Below, in pieces: positions 1-6,837 of a stretch of DNA of 14,198 nucleotides (its first letter is position 1; each line of letters starts with the position of its first letter). Both the position numbers and the translations under genes were made by a program. Source of the stretch: Caryophanales bacterium UBA6331. GTDB lineage: Bacteria > Bacillota_I > Bacilli_A > RF39 > UBA660. The notes under the pieces are model-generated. The model had not been told where the DNA came from. It made no database searches and worked only from the letters and a program-made list of their open reading frames with translations. The stretch is from NCBI GenBank assembly GCA_002438065.1, contig DJSP01000105.1, positions 1,145-15,342 of the forward strand. The letters are read 5' to 3'.

Positions 1-5
1 ATAAC

Positions 6-30
6 AAAAAAACTAACTATTTCTAGTTAG
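6..30 (-). terminator. intrinsic terminator at the left edge
   Basis: On the minus strand CTAACTA pairs with TAGTTAG (7 bp) around a GAAA tetraloop, followed directly by seven U residues. It is a textbook rho-independent terminator. It lies about 105 bp past the CHAT stop codon and would end the defence-operon transcript and any separate small RNA made from this gap. Confidence 0.85.
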
Positions 31-117
31 CATTTATTACTCTCAGAAGTTAATTTCCGAGTTTCCTATCAATTTGGAGCGGTTTAAATACATCTTACGA
101 ACTCGCTCTCTTTCTAC
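6..117 (-). ncRNA. candidate small structured RNA
   Basis: The gap after the CHAT gene carries a promoter-like pair, stem-forming sequences and a strong terminator, which together would give a transcript of about 110 nt. Local stems visible on the minus strand are GAGCG (108-104) with CGCTC (81-77), and CTCGGAA (61-55) with TTCTGAG (48-42, one G-U pair). A competing 6-bp pairing, CGAGTT (105-100) with AACTCG (63-58), excludes both of these, so the RNA could switch between folds. I do not recognise a known family. The alternative is simply a structured 3' untranslated region of the operon. No sequence conservation could be tested. Confidence 0.35.
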
Positions 118-122
118 GTCTA

Positions 123-151
123 ATTATACATCAACTATTCATTTTTTACAA
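123..151 (-). promoter_or_regulatory. possible promoter of the candidate small RNA
   Basis: On the minus strand TTGTAA (146-151) and a perfect TATAAT (123-128) are separated by 17 bp, the optimal sigma-A spacing. The -35 element overlaps the last codons of the CHAT gene. Transcription would begin near 115-117 and run to the terminator at 6-30. In AT-rich DNA such hexamer pairs also occur by chance. Confidence 0.4.
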
Positions 152-1187
152 TAAATATTTCTGAAGATTGAAAATTTTCATTAACATATAATTCTGGTGT
201 TAATTCTTCTTTAATCCCCTCAAGTAATAGTCTTGCTTTAGCTTGATTAAATGATTTTTCCAAAGAGTTTCCAAAACCTATAGCAGAATATAATTGAGAA
301 GCAAAAATTATGGCTGCTTCATCGCTAATTGAACTATTCATTCCTATTGATGCTTCTACGATTTCTGATACATTTTCAGCAAATACAGATGAAAAACAAT
401 TGTTAAAAACCACTAATCTCAAATTATCTGTTGACGCTTCTATTAACTTTATTATAGATTCAATATCTACAAGTTTTGGTTTATCATTATTATCTTGTAA
501 TACAAGCTCTCCCAAATCAGTTCCATGACCACTAAAATGTATAATTGTTGGATTTACTTCATTAATTGCTTGAAATAAATCTGATGTTCTGACTGCCCAT
601 CTTGTTTCAAAGTTAATTGAATCTCTATTTAAAGATTTAGTTAACGCTTCTTTTATCTCGCGTGCTTCTTTGTCAAGTTTTAATTTTGACTGTTCAGTTC
701 CGTCTTGATAAATTATATCGGGATTTGAACCTAAAAATAATATATTTATTTTTTCTTTTGGACTTTTCATTCTTTTTATTTCTTCTGATAACATAGAAGT
801 ATTATATTTTTGGATGTTAATGTCATTTTGTAGTCGTGAATAATTGCTATTTAATTCATCATCACGCTTTCTTCTATTTTTTTCTTGTTCCTGTAAAAGT
901 TTCTTTTCTTCACTAGCGAGTTCTTTCTCTTTTTTAGCTATTTTTGAATCTATTTCTGAAATTCTTTTTTGAGCATCGCTTTGCTTTTTTTCTTCTCTGC
1001 TTATTTCATTAATTTTGCTTTTAATAGTAGATTGAGATTTTGTTGTCTTTAATTGGTTGTTTGCTCTCACTATTTTTTGTGTCGAATTACTTAAATCATT
1101 AGTGTATTTAGCTCTATTATTTCTTAATTTTATTAGTTCTTCTTTTTTTCTTCTAATACTATTGTTATATGTATTTTCTAAACTCAT
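135..1187 (-). CDS. coiled-coil CHAT-domain (caspase-like) protease
   Basis: This 350-aa protein has two parts. Residues about 1-140 are strongly charged (Lys/Glu/Arg/Gln rich) and look like long coiled coil. Residues about 145-325 form a CHAT domain, a caspase-HetF-associated-TPR type cysteine protease fold. It opens with INILFLGSNP (147-156); the catalytic His is in HFSGHG (H221) and the catalytic Cys in FNNCFS (C264). Both dyad residues are present, so it should be active. CHAT proteases are known as effectors in bacterial defence, for example the type III-E CRISPR partner and gasdermin-activating proteases. No signal peptide is seen, so it is probably cytoplasmic. The ATG is preceded by AGGAGG formed by the end of the upstream 175-aa gene, whose TAA lies 2 nt before this start, so translation is probably coupled. 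The stop is TAG. The substrate is unknown; the coiled coil may be the sensing or oligomerising part. Confidence 0.85.
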   Translation of the reverse strand: MSLENTYNNSIRRKKEELIKLRNNRAKYTNDLSNSTQKIVRANNQLKTTKSQSTIKSKINEISREEKKQSDAQKRISEIDSKIAKKEKELASEEKKLLQEQEKNRRKRDDELNSNYSRLQNDINIQKYNTSMLSEEIKRMKSPKEKINILFLGSNPDIIYQDGTEQSKLKLDKEAREIKEALTKSLNRDSINFETRWAVRTSDLFQAINEVNPTIIHFSGHGTDLGELVLQDNNDKPKLVDIESIIKLIEASTDNLRLVVFNNCFSSVFAENVSEIVEASIGMNSSISDEAAIIFASQLYSAIGFGNSLEKSFNQAKARLLLEGIKEELTPELYVNENFQSSEIFIVKNE

Positions 1188-1189
1188 AT

Positions 1190-1717
1190 TTACCTCCTGC
1201 TTTTTTTAAACATTTCTTCAAAATTACTTAATTTAAACTTATATTTATAATGCTTCCTTGGTGTTTTTAAAATAAATTCAAATTTATTATTAATAAATTC
1301 ATCAAAGAACGGAAATATGAAACTTAAAAAAGTAGTGTCATAACAATTGATTCTATATGGTAATTTAGCTTGCTCAAATAATACAACTTCTGTGCAACTT
1401 TGCTTGTCATATTTATGTGTTTTATTTACAGCTTTTTCTTTGCTAAAATATGGGCGTAATATTTCATTGTACTTAATTTCTGCTTCATCAATTGTAATGG
1501 GTAATGCTGAACAATTACTTATTTTTATAGAAATAACACCGAAATATTTGCATTTATAGTTTGTATCTCCACTAGTATTTCCTGTGGAATAAAATGATTT
1601 ATTTTCAACTAAATTAACTTTTAATTTGACCTTTGATTTTCTATATTCAATATATTGTAGTATTATGGCTAAAATACCAGTTATTGCTCCTACAATTGCT
1701 ATAATTAAAGTTATCAT
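1190..1717 (-). CDS. single-pass membrane protein of unknown function, CHAT partner
   Basis: I do not recognise a family for this 175-aa protein. Residues 3-22 are one hydrophobic segment (ITLIIAIVG...), followed at once by basic residues (YRKSKVKLK, 25-33). By the positive-inside rule the remaining ~145 residues should face the cytoplasm. That part has alternating hydrophobic/polar stretches suggesting beta structure, five cysteines and a basic C-terminus (KKSRR). The gene lies 16 bp after Res and 2 bp before the CHAT protease, with AGGAGTG before its ATG, so it belongs to the same operon. Its position makes it a candidate anchor, sensor, substrate or membrane effector for the CHAT protease, but this is inferred from position alone. 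It is too short for a typical bacterial gasdermin and starts with a membrane segment, unlike those proteins. Confidence 0.75.
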   Translation of the reverse strand: MITLIIAIVGAITGILAIILQYIEYRKSKVKLKVNLVENKSFYSTGNTSGDTNYKCKYFGVISIKISNCSALPITIDEAEIKYNEILRPYFSKEKAVNKTHKYDKQSCTEVVLFEQAKLPYRINCYDTTFLSFIFPFFDEFINNKFEFILKTPRKHYKYKFKLSNFEEMFKKSRR

Positions 1718-1733
1718 CTTTCACACTCCTAGT

Positions 1734-3935
1734 TTATTTAAATAATTTATTTAGCAAAATCCAATTTTTGTTTTCCATGTCTTCTGTATATTCAGTATTA
1801 CAAAGATATAATGATTCATTCTTATCATAATCTCTTACAAAGCCCCAATTAACATTATATTTGTTAGCATATTCCTTTAATGCTTCAAATTTATTTTCTA
1901 CTTTAATGTCAATATTTTTAGATTCACCATCAGCATTTTCGCCACCTTTAGTTTCAATAATCCATATTTTATTATCTTTATCACAAACAATAAAGTCAGG
2001 GTAGAAGTGCCATTTATGATTTACTGCATCAACATATACTATTGAGAAATAATCACTAGATGATTCGCCATTTTTATAGAACCATTTAATATTTTCATTA
2101 TGTTCACAGAAAAATTCAAACATTCTTTCACTTTTAGATTTTATTGTACTATTAGGATAATTCATATAAATAGATTTTTCATATATTGTTGTATCTTTCA
2201 TTTTAGGATCATACTTAATATAATCCATTTCTGGTGCTTTCCAATCTAAAATTTTTAATTCATCAAATTTCATTTTCATTTGTCTTGATTTTTGTGATAC
2301 TGCTTCTTGAAAATCGTGTTTTAATATATCTTCGTTATTAATCACAAAAGCATAAAATTCTATTAATGACAGATCAACAAATTTCTTTGTAAATAATTTT
2401 CCTCTAAAAAACATTCTTTCAAGCATTAATCTTGTTCTATCATATCTCATACCAATTTTAGAAGATATTACATTGATTGAATGTCTTAATTCAAATCCAT
2501 TTTTATTCGTGGATACAGTTGATGATACTTTAATTCTATTAGCATTTTGTAATTCATCAGAATTAATTCTTACTATTTTATCTTGAACTATATAATTATC
2601 AATAGTATCTTTAAATACATATCCATTTGCCTCTAGCATAGTTTTATTGTTTTTCTTGTTTGAAGTTAATTTATATTTTTCTATGTAATATTCATGTAAT
2701 ATATTAAATGTTTGTCTTTCATCAAAACCATCAAAAGCATTATCAAAAGTTATTTTCTTTAGAGTAAAGTTCTTATACTCATTCTTTAAAAATATAACTT
2801 TTGTGTCATAAGCATTACTTCCTAATTCTTGTTTAACAGCAGTTTCATATTTTTCATCAAAAGTATAAAGATAACAATTATCTAAAAGTACATTATCATA
2901 GTGATGAGCTTGTGGCATTCTTCTTATTCTTCCAATAGTTTGTGTTTCAAAATCTTCACTCATATTATCACGAAGTTTAACAAGTATTTTTGCTCTAGGA
3001 CAATCCCAACCGGTTGATATTGCTTGTTTCATAATAAGAACTACTTGATTAGATTCATTATTTTCTATATCTTCAATATTTTCTTTTCTATCTGATAACC
3101 AGATTGCTAAATTTTTTCTGTCATATGTATAATTTCTTTCTTCTAGTATTTTTTCTATTTGCTTTATTAAGTCATCCGACTTACTTGGTACTTGAATTAT
3201 GATTAAAGGATTAACTTGTACACCCAATTTGATATATTCATTTTTTATTGCTTTTCTCTTATTGATTGCTAAATCAAGTAAATACTCATGTTCGTTTGAT
3301 AGAGTAGTTTGATTAGAAACATTTTCATTAATATATAATGCTCTTGTAATTAGACCTGCGTTTATTACTTCCAATTCATCAATTTTAATAAATTCAGCTT
3401 CTTTATTAGTCTTCGTAGTAGCACTTACTCTAACAATATATTCTGGATTCATGTATTGTAAAATGGCTTCAGCTTTCACTGTTTTATTTAAATGCTCTTC
3501 GTCAACTATTATAATAAACTTATATCCATTATTATGAGCTTCATGAACTCTTTCATAGAGATTTTTTCTTTCAGCTTCTTTTAAGGCATTATTATCTTTT
3601 TTAGTAATTGTTTCCCAGTTAATAAAAGCAGTATCTTTTGCATTGAAACCTTGAAGTAGTACATCTTTAATATTTTTAGTATTATGATGTGGTAAATATT
3701 TCACCATTTTCTTTCTACTTTGTTCTTCTAAATCTCCTTTGCCAGGAGTTAGCCATACAAATACCATTTTGTTATTTTCTTTTAAATACTCTTCAATGTA
3801 AGAGAGTAGAATAATAGTTTTACCACTTCCAGTAGGTGCTTGTAATAATACTTCTTTTTTACTTCCAATAGAAGTTGCATCTAATAGTTTATTCACTGTA
3901 TTTATTTGAAAATCTTTTAATTTAATTCCTTGCAT
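1734..3935 (-). CDS. res: type III restriction enzyme, Res (helicase-endonuclease) subunit
   Basis: Res is the ATP-dependent translocase and nuclease of a type III restriction-modification complex, working with Mod. The 733-aa protein has the SF2 helicase motifs in order: Walker A QAPTGSGKT (32-40), DEEH box (145-148), SAT (171-173), a motif V-like STGWDCPRA (307-315) and motif VI QTIGRIRRM (332-340). Near the C-terminus is a PD-(D/E)XK nuclease core: PDF at 646-648 and ETKGG at 661-665, with an upstream acidic residue near E606. The motifs all look intact. At 733 residues it is shorter than many Res proteins (often 850-1000), so it is a compact version rather than an obvious truncation. It starts 2 bp after the Mod stop with GGAGG inside the end of mod, indicating coupled expression. 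Cleavage site and co-factor details cannot be read from sequence. Confidence 0.93.
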   Translation of the reverse strand: MQGIKLKDFQINTVNKLLDATSIGSKKEVLLQAPTGSGKTIILLSYIEEYLKENNKMVFVWLTPGKGDLEEQSRKKMVKYLPHHNTKNIKDVLLQGFNAKDTAFINWETITKKDNNALKEAERKNLYERVHEAHNNGYKFIIIVDEEHLNKTVKAEAILQYMNPEYIVRVSATTKTNKEAEFIKIDELEVINAGLITRALYINENVSNQTTLSNEHEYLLDLAINKRKAIKNEYIKLGVQVNPLIIIQVPSKSDDLIKQIEKILEERNYTYDRKNLAIWLSDRKENIEDIENNESNQVVLIMKQAISTGWDCPRAKILVKLRDNMSEDFETQTIGRIRRMPQAHHYDNVLLDNCYLYTFDEKYETAVKQELGSNAYDTKVIFLKNEYKNFTLKKITFDNAFDGFDERQTFNILHEYYIEKYKLTSNKKNNKTMLEANGYVFKDTIDNYIVQDKIVRINSDELQNANRIKVSSTVSTNKNGFELRHSINVISSKIGMRYDRTRLMLERMFFRGKLFTKKFVDLSLIEFYAFVINNEDILKHDFQEAVSQKSRQMKMKFDELKILDWKAPEMDYIKYDPKMKDTTIYEKSIYMNYPNSTIKSKSERMFEFFCEHNENIKWFYKNGESSSDYFSIVYVDAVNHKWHFYPDFIVCDKDNKIWIIETKGGENADGESKNIDIKVENKFEALKEYANKYNVNWGFVRDYDKNESLYLCNTEYTEDMENKNWILLNKLFK

Positions 3936-3937
3936 TA

Positions 3938-5689
3938 TTACATTACCTCCTTAATTTCATCTTCAAAATAATATTCGGGTATGATATAAACTTCAATATT
4001 ATTATTCTCAAAAATTTCTTCTTGTTCACTTGTTAAAAGAATATCAGAAGAAATATATACTTTTTCACATATCTCTAATTCTTCTTTGTTAGTACTAAAT
4101 TTATCTAATTCTTCTTCATTTAAATAAACTCTAATTTTGTTATCATCTATTTCAATTCCATTTTCTAGTTGAATAAGATTTTTAATGTTTATCAGTAAAT
4201 TATTGTGTAGATTTTCATTTTCTGTATTTATTCTTGGAATATAAGTACAACGATAATATTTTAAATTAGTTTTTAATGCATCATATTTTCCATAACCATT
4301 TATAACATTTTTAATTCGTTTATATGTTATATCTTCACATATATTATTTTCATTATTTGTACATAAAATAAATTGACGATTCCCATTATCTTCCTTATTT
4401 AATTCTAATACTGCTTGTGCAGTGCTTCCAGATCCTGCAAAAAAATCTAATACAATGGCATTTTTATTTTGATGATAATTTATCAGTTCCTTTAACATCT
4501 TAACTGGTTTTTTTCCACTATTAAATGGTATATTACCTTCTTGCCTAATATTTCCAAAATCGGCACTAAAATCATAATAATTTGAAATCGGTCTGGTCTT
4601 TTTTGAACTTCCAGTATTGTTAATGTCATTTAATCTTTCTAATGGAACTCCAGAATAGAATTTTCCTCTTATAGCATCCATTTTTTTAGGACCGCTAACA
4701 TATCTATAACCAAGTCCATCTTCACCCATGTTATCAATTTTATATAAGCAATTCAATCCATCAGTTTCTTTTCTTTGAATTAAATATTTAGCTAGAAATT
4801 CTGCTGCTGTTCCAGATTGCCTAACAATACTTCCCGATGCCCATGTTTCTTTTAATAAACCAATTCTTCCCGGAAGTTTTTCAATTTTCCATTGACCATC
4901 TTTAAATATGGTTACATCTTTATTTCCTATTTTGATTTTATTTCCTTTTTCTAATTCAGTAATTTTATATTGAAATTTTGATAAATCATATTCTTCAAAT
5001 GGCTTATTAGCATAAAAATTTGTTTTGTCTTTTGCATAAATATAAACATATTCCATAACTGGTTGCCAGTCATTATCTTCATTTAAACTTTTATTATCAT
5101 ATCTAACTTTAATATGATGTGTTGATAATCTGTTGCTTTCTCCAAATATTTCATCACACAATAATTTTAATTGTGCTTCTTCATTTTCATCAATTGAAAT
5201 AAGAATTATTCCACTTTTAGTAAGCAATTCTTTTGCAATACGAATTCTTCTTTCCATAAATGAAAGCCATTTACTATGTTTATATCCATCCATTTCATCA
5301 ATAATTTTATCATTATATATAAAATCTTCCTTTCCGGTGTTATAAGGTGGATCAATATAAATTACATCTATCTTTTCCTTGTGAGTCTTTTCTAATAAAT
5401 ATAAACTGTGAAGATTATCTCCTTCTAATAAAAAGTTGAATTTTTCATCTGAATTACACACAATCTCTTTATCTTTAATTTCCTCGAAAGTAGGTATTTG
5501 AGTTTCTAGTTCTTTGTCAACTCTTTCTTCATGTTCTTCCCAAATAAGCCCATATTTCTTTTTTGTAAGTTCATTTTCAATAAGAGATAAACTATTTAAA
5601 GTTTCTTCATCGGATATATTCTTTTTAATTTCATCTAGTGTTTTTAACATTTTATCTCTTCTTATTTTTGATAAATTTGTTGTTTCCAT
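3938..5689 (-). CDS. mod: type III DNA adenine methyltransferase, Mod subunit
   Basis: Mod recognises the DNA target, transfers a methyl group from S-adenosylmethionine to adenine N6, and supplies specificity to Res. The 583-aa protein has the beta-class order of motifs: DPPYNTG (catalytic motif IV, 113-119) comes before the SAM-binding DFFAGSGST (motif I, 415-423), with a motif X-like GKKPVKML at 392-399. The stretch between, about 185-385, is the expected target-recognition region. All key residues are present, so it should be active alone as a methylase. The start ATG follows GAGGAG with normal spacing. It is the first gene of the four-gene operon, behind its own promoter and a terminator that insulates it from the mobilization genes. 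No simple-sequence repeat of the kind used for phase variation of some mod genes is seen. Confidence 0.94.
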   Translation of the reverse strand: METTNLSKIRRDKMLKTLDEIKKNISDEETLNSLSLIENELTKKKYGLIWEEHEERVDKELETQIPTFEEIKDKEIVCNSDEKFNFLLEGDNLHSLYLLEKTHKEKIDVIYIDPPYNTGKEDFIYNDKIIDEMDGYKHSKWLSFMERRIRIAKELLTKSGIILISIDENEEAQLKLLCDEIFGESNRLSTHHIKVRYDNKSLNEDNDWQPVMEYVYIYAKDKTNFYANKPFEEYDLSKFQYKITELEKGNKIKIGNKDVTIFKDGQWKIEKLPGRIGLLKETWASGSIVRQSGTAAEFLAKYLIQRKETDGLNCLYKIDNMGEDGLGYRYVSGPKKMDAIRGKFYSGVPLERLNDINNTGSSKKTRPISNYYDFSADFGNIRQEGNIPFNSGKKPVKMLKELINYHQNKNAIVLDFFAGSGSTAQAVLELNKEDNGNRQFILCTNNENNICEDITYKRIKNVINGYGKYDALKTNLKYYRCTYIPRINTENENLHNNLLINIKNLIQLENGIEIDDNKIRVYLNEEELDKFSTNKEELEICEKVYISSDILLTSEQEEIFENNNIEVYIIPEYYFEDEIKEVM

Positions 5690-5726
5690 TTCATCACTCC
5701 TCGTAATTGTAATTCTTGTTAAAAAG

Positions 5727-5747
5727 CCAAGTAATTCTCCAAGTAAT
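5727..5747. repeat. tandem CCAAGTAAT direct repeat at the mod start site
   Basis: CCAAGTAAT occurs at 5727-5735 and again at 5739-5747, giving a 12-bp period, just downstream of the mod -10 element where transcription should begin. Near one helical turn spacing makes it a possible operator for a repressor of the defence operon. No regulator gene is recognisable next to it. Confidence 0.5.
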
Positions 5748-5776
5748 ATTATACTATAAAATGCTATTTTTTTCTA
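5748..5776 (-). promoter_or_regulatory. promoter of the mod-res-CHAT operon
   Basis: A perfect TATAAT (5748-5753) lies 17 bp from a weaker -35 TAGAAA (5771-5776, 4 of 6 matches). It lies 59 bp upstream of the mod ATG and downstream of the terminator of the mobC-like gene, so the defence operon is independently transcribed. The 12-bp perfect palindrome CTTGAATTCAAG at 5785-5796 lies just upstream of the -35 and could bind a dimeric regulator. Confidence 0.65.
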
Positions 5777-5797
5777 TAATATGGCTTGAATTCAAGG

Positions 5798-5828
5798 AAA
5801 AAAGCAATACCTGTGTATTAGTATTGCT
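5798..5828 (-). terminator. intrinsic terminator after the mobC-like gene
   Basis: AGCAATAC (5828-5821 on the minus strand) pairs with GTATTGCT (5810-5803) around a 10-nt loop and is followed by a run of U. The 5' arm is made by the last codons of the mobC-like gene. It separates the recombination/mobilization transcript from the restriction operon. Confidence 0.85.
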
Positions 5829-6132
5829 CTTTATCAAGAACATCTTGTAAAACTCTTATTTCAGTAAGTGCTTTTTCTAATAGTTCTTCACCATTGTTAA
5901 TTCTGTTCATAATCATAAAGTTTCTTGCTCTTACTAAATCATAATTAAGGGTTTTTATTTGTTCTAAAATAGGTGTAATCTCATTTTTATGAATAACATT
6001 ATTCATATCTTCATTTATAATTTTTCTAATATATGTTGATTGAGATAATCCTAACTTTTTAACTTTATCTTTAAATCTAACTTGTTCTTCTTCGTTTATA
6101 AATACATTAATTTTTATATTTCTTTTTCTCAT
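5818..6132 (-). CDS. MobC-like ribbon-helix-helix mobilization protein
   Basis: The 104-aa protein begins with a basic stretch and a probable beta strand (RKRNIKINVFI, 2-12), then EEEQVRFKDKVKKLGLS and QSTYIRKIIN, the pattern of a ribbon-helix-helix DNA-binding domain. The rest is helical. This resembles small relaxosome accessory proteins (MobC type) of Gram-positive mobilizable elements, which bind the origin of transfer and help the relaxase nick it. The gene lies just downstream of a repeat-bearing, GC-richer gap that looks like such an origin, and downstream of tnpV and the recombinase. AAAGGATG precedes its ATG. Normally a relaxase gene follows mobC; here a terminator and the restriction operon follow instead. 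An antitoxin or other RHH repressor is the main alternative. Confidence 0.6.
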   Translation of the reverse strand: MRKRNIKINVFINEEEQVRFKDKVKKLGLSQSTYIRKIINEDMNNVIHKNEITPILEQIKTLNYDLVRARNFMIMNRINNGEELLEKALTEIRVLQDVLDKEQY

Positions 6133-6151
6133 TTTTTCATCCTTTCTATAA

Positions 6152-6232
6152 TTTTTAGGGTTTGGGACTTGTCCTATAGATTAGGCAAATGTTAGGAGTA
6201 CATTTGCAGTGCTGGCTAAGACACTAAGACGA
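6152..6232. other. candidate origin of transfer (oriT)
   Basis: The 117-bp gap between tnpV and the mobC-like gene is visibly richer in G+C than its surroundings. It holds a 7-bp inverted repeat GCAAATG/CATTTGC (6185-6191 and 6201-6207, 9-nt loop), a tandem repeat CTAAGAC at 6216-6222 and 6224-6230, and a short AGTG/CACT repeat spanning 6208-6225. An inverted repeat plus nearby direct repeats directly upstream of a MobC-like gene is the usual make-up of an oriT. No nick site could be assigned by recognition, so this rests on position and repeat structure. Confidence 0.45.
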
Positions 6233-6249
6233 CTTTATTCTATTTGTCC

Positions 6250-6573
6250 TCACACTTTTTCATTAAATATAAGTTCTTTTAAAACGATTTCTTCTGCAGT
6301 ATTTTTGTAATTATTCATCTTTTGTACCCATAACAATTGATTTTCTTGCTTTAAGTTCTCATTTAAATCTTTATCTTTTTCAGCAAGTTCATTTATTAAA
6401 GATTTTACTTTTTCTTCGGCTTCTTTACCGACTGAAAAAAGAAAAGTATTTAGTTTGCCCTCAATAATTAGTCTTTGATATAAAATTTTATTATTCTTTT
6501 TCAGATAGTCAAGTTTTAATAATCCGTATTTGTTAAGGTTTTTAGTTTCATCATTTGTAATAATTTTTCTCAT
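6250..6573 (-). CDS. tnpV: TnpV family transposon-encoded protein
   Basis: The 107-aa protein matches the TnpV family of Tn4451-like elements from memory of its pattern: YGLLKLDYLKKN (16-27), LYQRLIIEGKLN (31-42), then LWVQKMNNYKNTAEEIVLKELIF (81-103 region, with W82, N87-N88 and the AEEIVL end). TnpV is carried by many Bacillota mobilizable elements beside a large serine recombinase; its molecular role is not established. The ATG is 3 nt after the TGA of the 80-aa gene, whose last codons provide GGAGAG as ribosome binding site. It ends with TGA. It appears full length. Confidence 0.85.
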   Translation of the reverse strand: MRKIITNDETKNLNKYGLLKLDYLKKNNKILYQRLIIEGKLNTFLFSVGKEAEEKVKSLINELAEKDKDLNENLKQENQLLWVQKMNNYKNTAEEIVLKELIFNEKV

Positions 6574-6576
6574 TTT

Positions 6577-6819
6577 TCATCTCTCCATTTCTTTACTTTT
6601 ATTATAATTATCTATAAAATCTATATTTTTTGTTTTACTATTGTATTTAAAATAGCCAATATCATTATTTTTATCTATGACTTTAATAGTAAATCTATCA
6701 ACTAAATAAATATCAATAGCATCAGTGTTAAAAGTATCTTTTAAGTAGTTTAAAACTTTATATTGTTCTATTGTATAAACCTGATTTTTAATAATGTTAT
6801 TTTTATTTAACAATTTCAT
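6577..6819 (-). CDS. small protein of unknown function in the recombinase operon
   Basis: I do not recognise this 80-aa protein. It is lysine, asparagine and isoleucine rich, with a likely alpha-beta pattern: YTIEQYKVLNYLKD (16-29) reads as a helix, and IDIYLVDRFTIKVID (35-49) and IGYFKYN (54-60) as strands. There is no membrane segment. It starts 18 bp after the recombinase stop, with AAAGGAC as ribosome binding site, and ends 3 nt before tnpV, so it is co-transcribed with both. A recombination directionality factor or transfer accessory role is possible but has no motif support. Its stop is TGA, which shows TGA is not read as tryptophan here. Confidence 0.7.
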   Translation of the reverse strand: MKLLNKNNIIKNQVYTIEQYKVLNYLKDTFNTDAIDIYLVDRFTIKVIDKNNDIGYFKYNSKTKNIDFIDNYNKSKEMER

Positions 6820-6837
6820 AATTAGTAAGTCCTTTCT

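Noticed and set aside
75..110. tRNA remnant at the left edge (GCTCCA-like end and TTCGTAA on the minus strand)
   Set aside because: No acceptor, T-arm or anticodon stem can be formed around these words, so it is not a duplicated tRNA end.
310..528. Plus-strand ORFs such as 310-528, 1347-1559, 5133-5345, 5514-5759 and 9408-9611
   Set aside because: They lie antisense inside well-supported minus-strand genes, have no ribosome binding site and their low-complexity translations match no family.
1190..1717. Bacterial gasdermin as CHAT target
   Set aside because: The protein is too short and begins with a transmembrane segment followed by basic residues, unlike gasdermins, which are soluble until cleaved.
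3938..5689. Phase-variable mod gene
   Set aside because: No run of tandem simple-sequence repeats or long homopolymer capable of frame switching was seen in the coding sequence, and the frame is intact.
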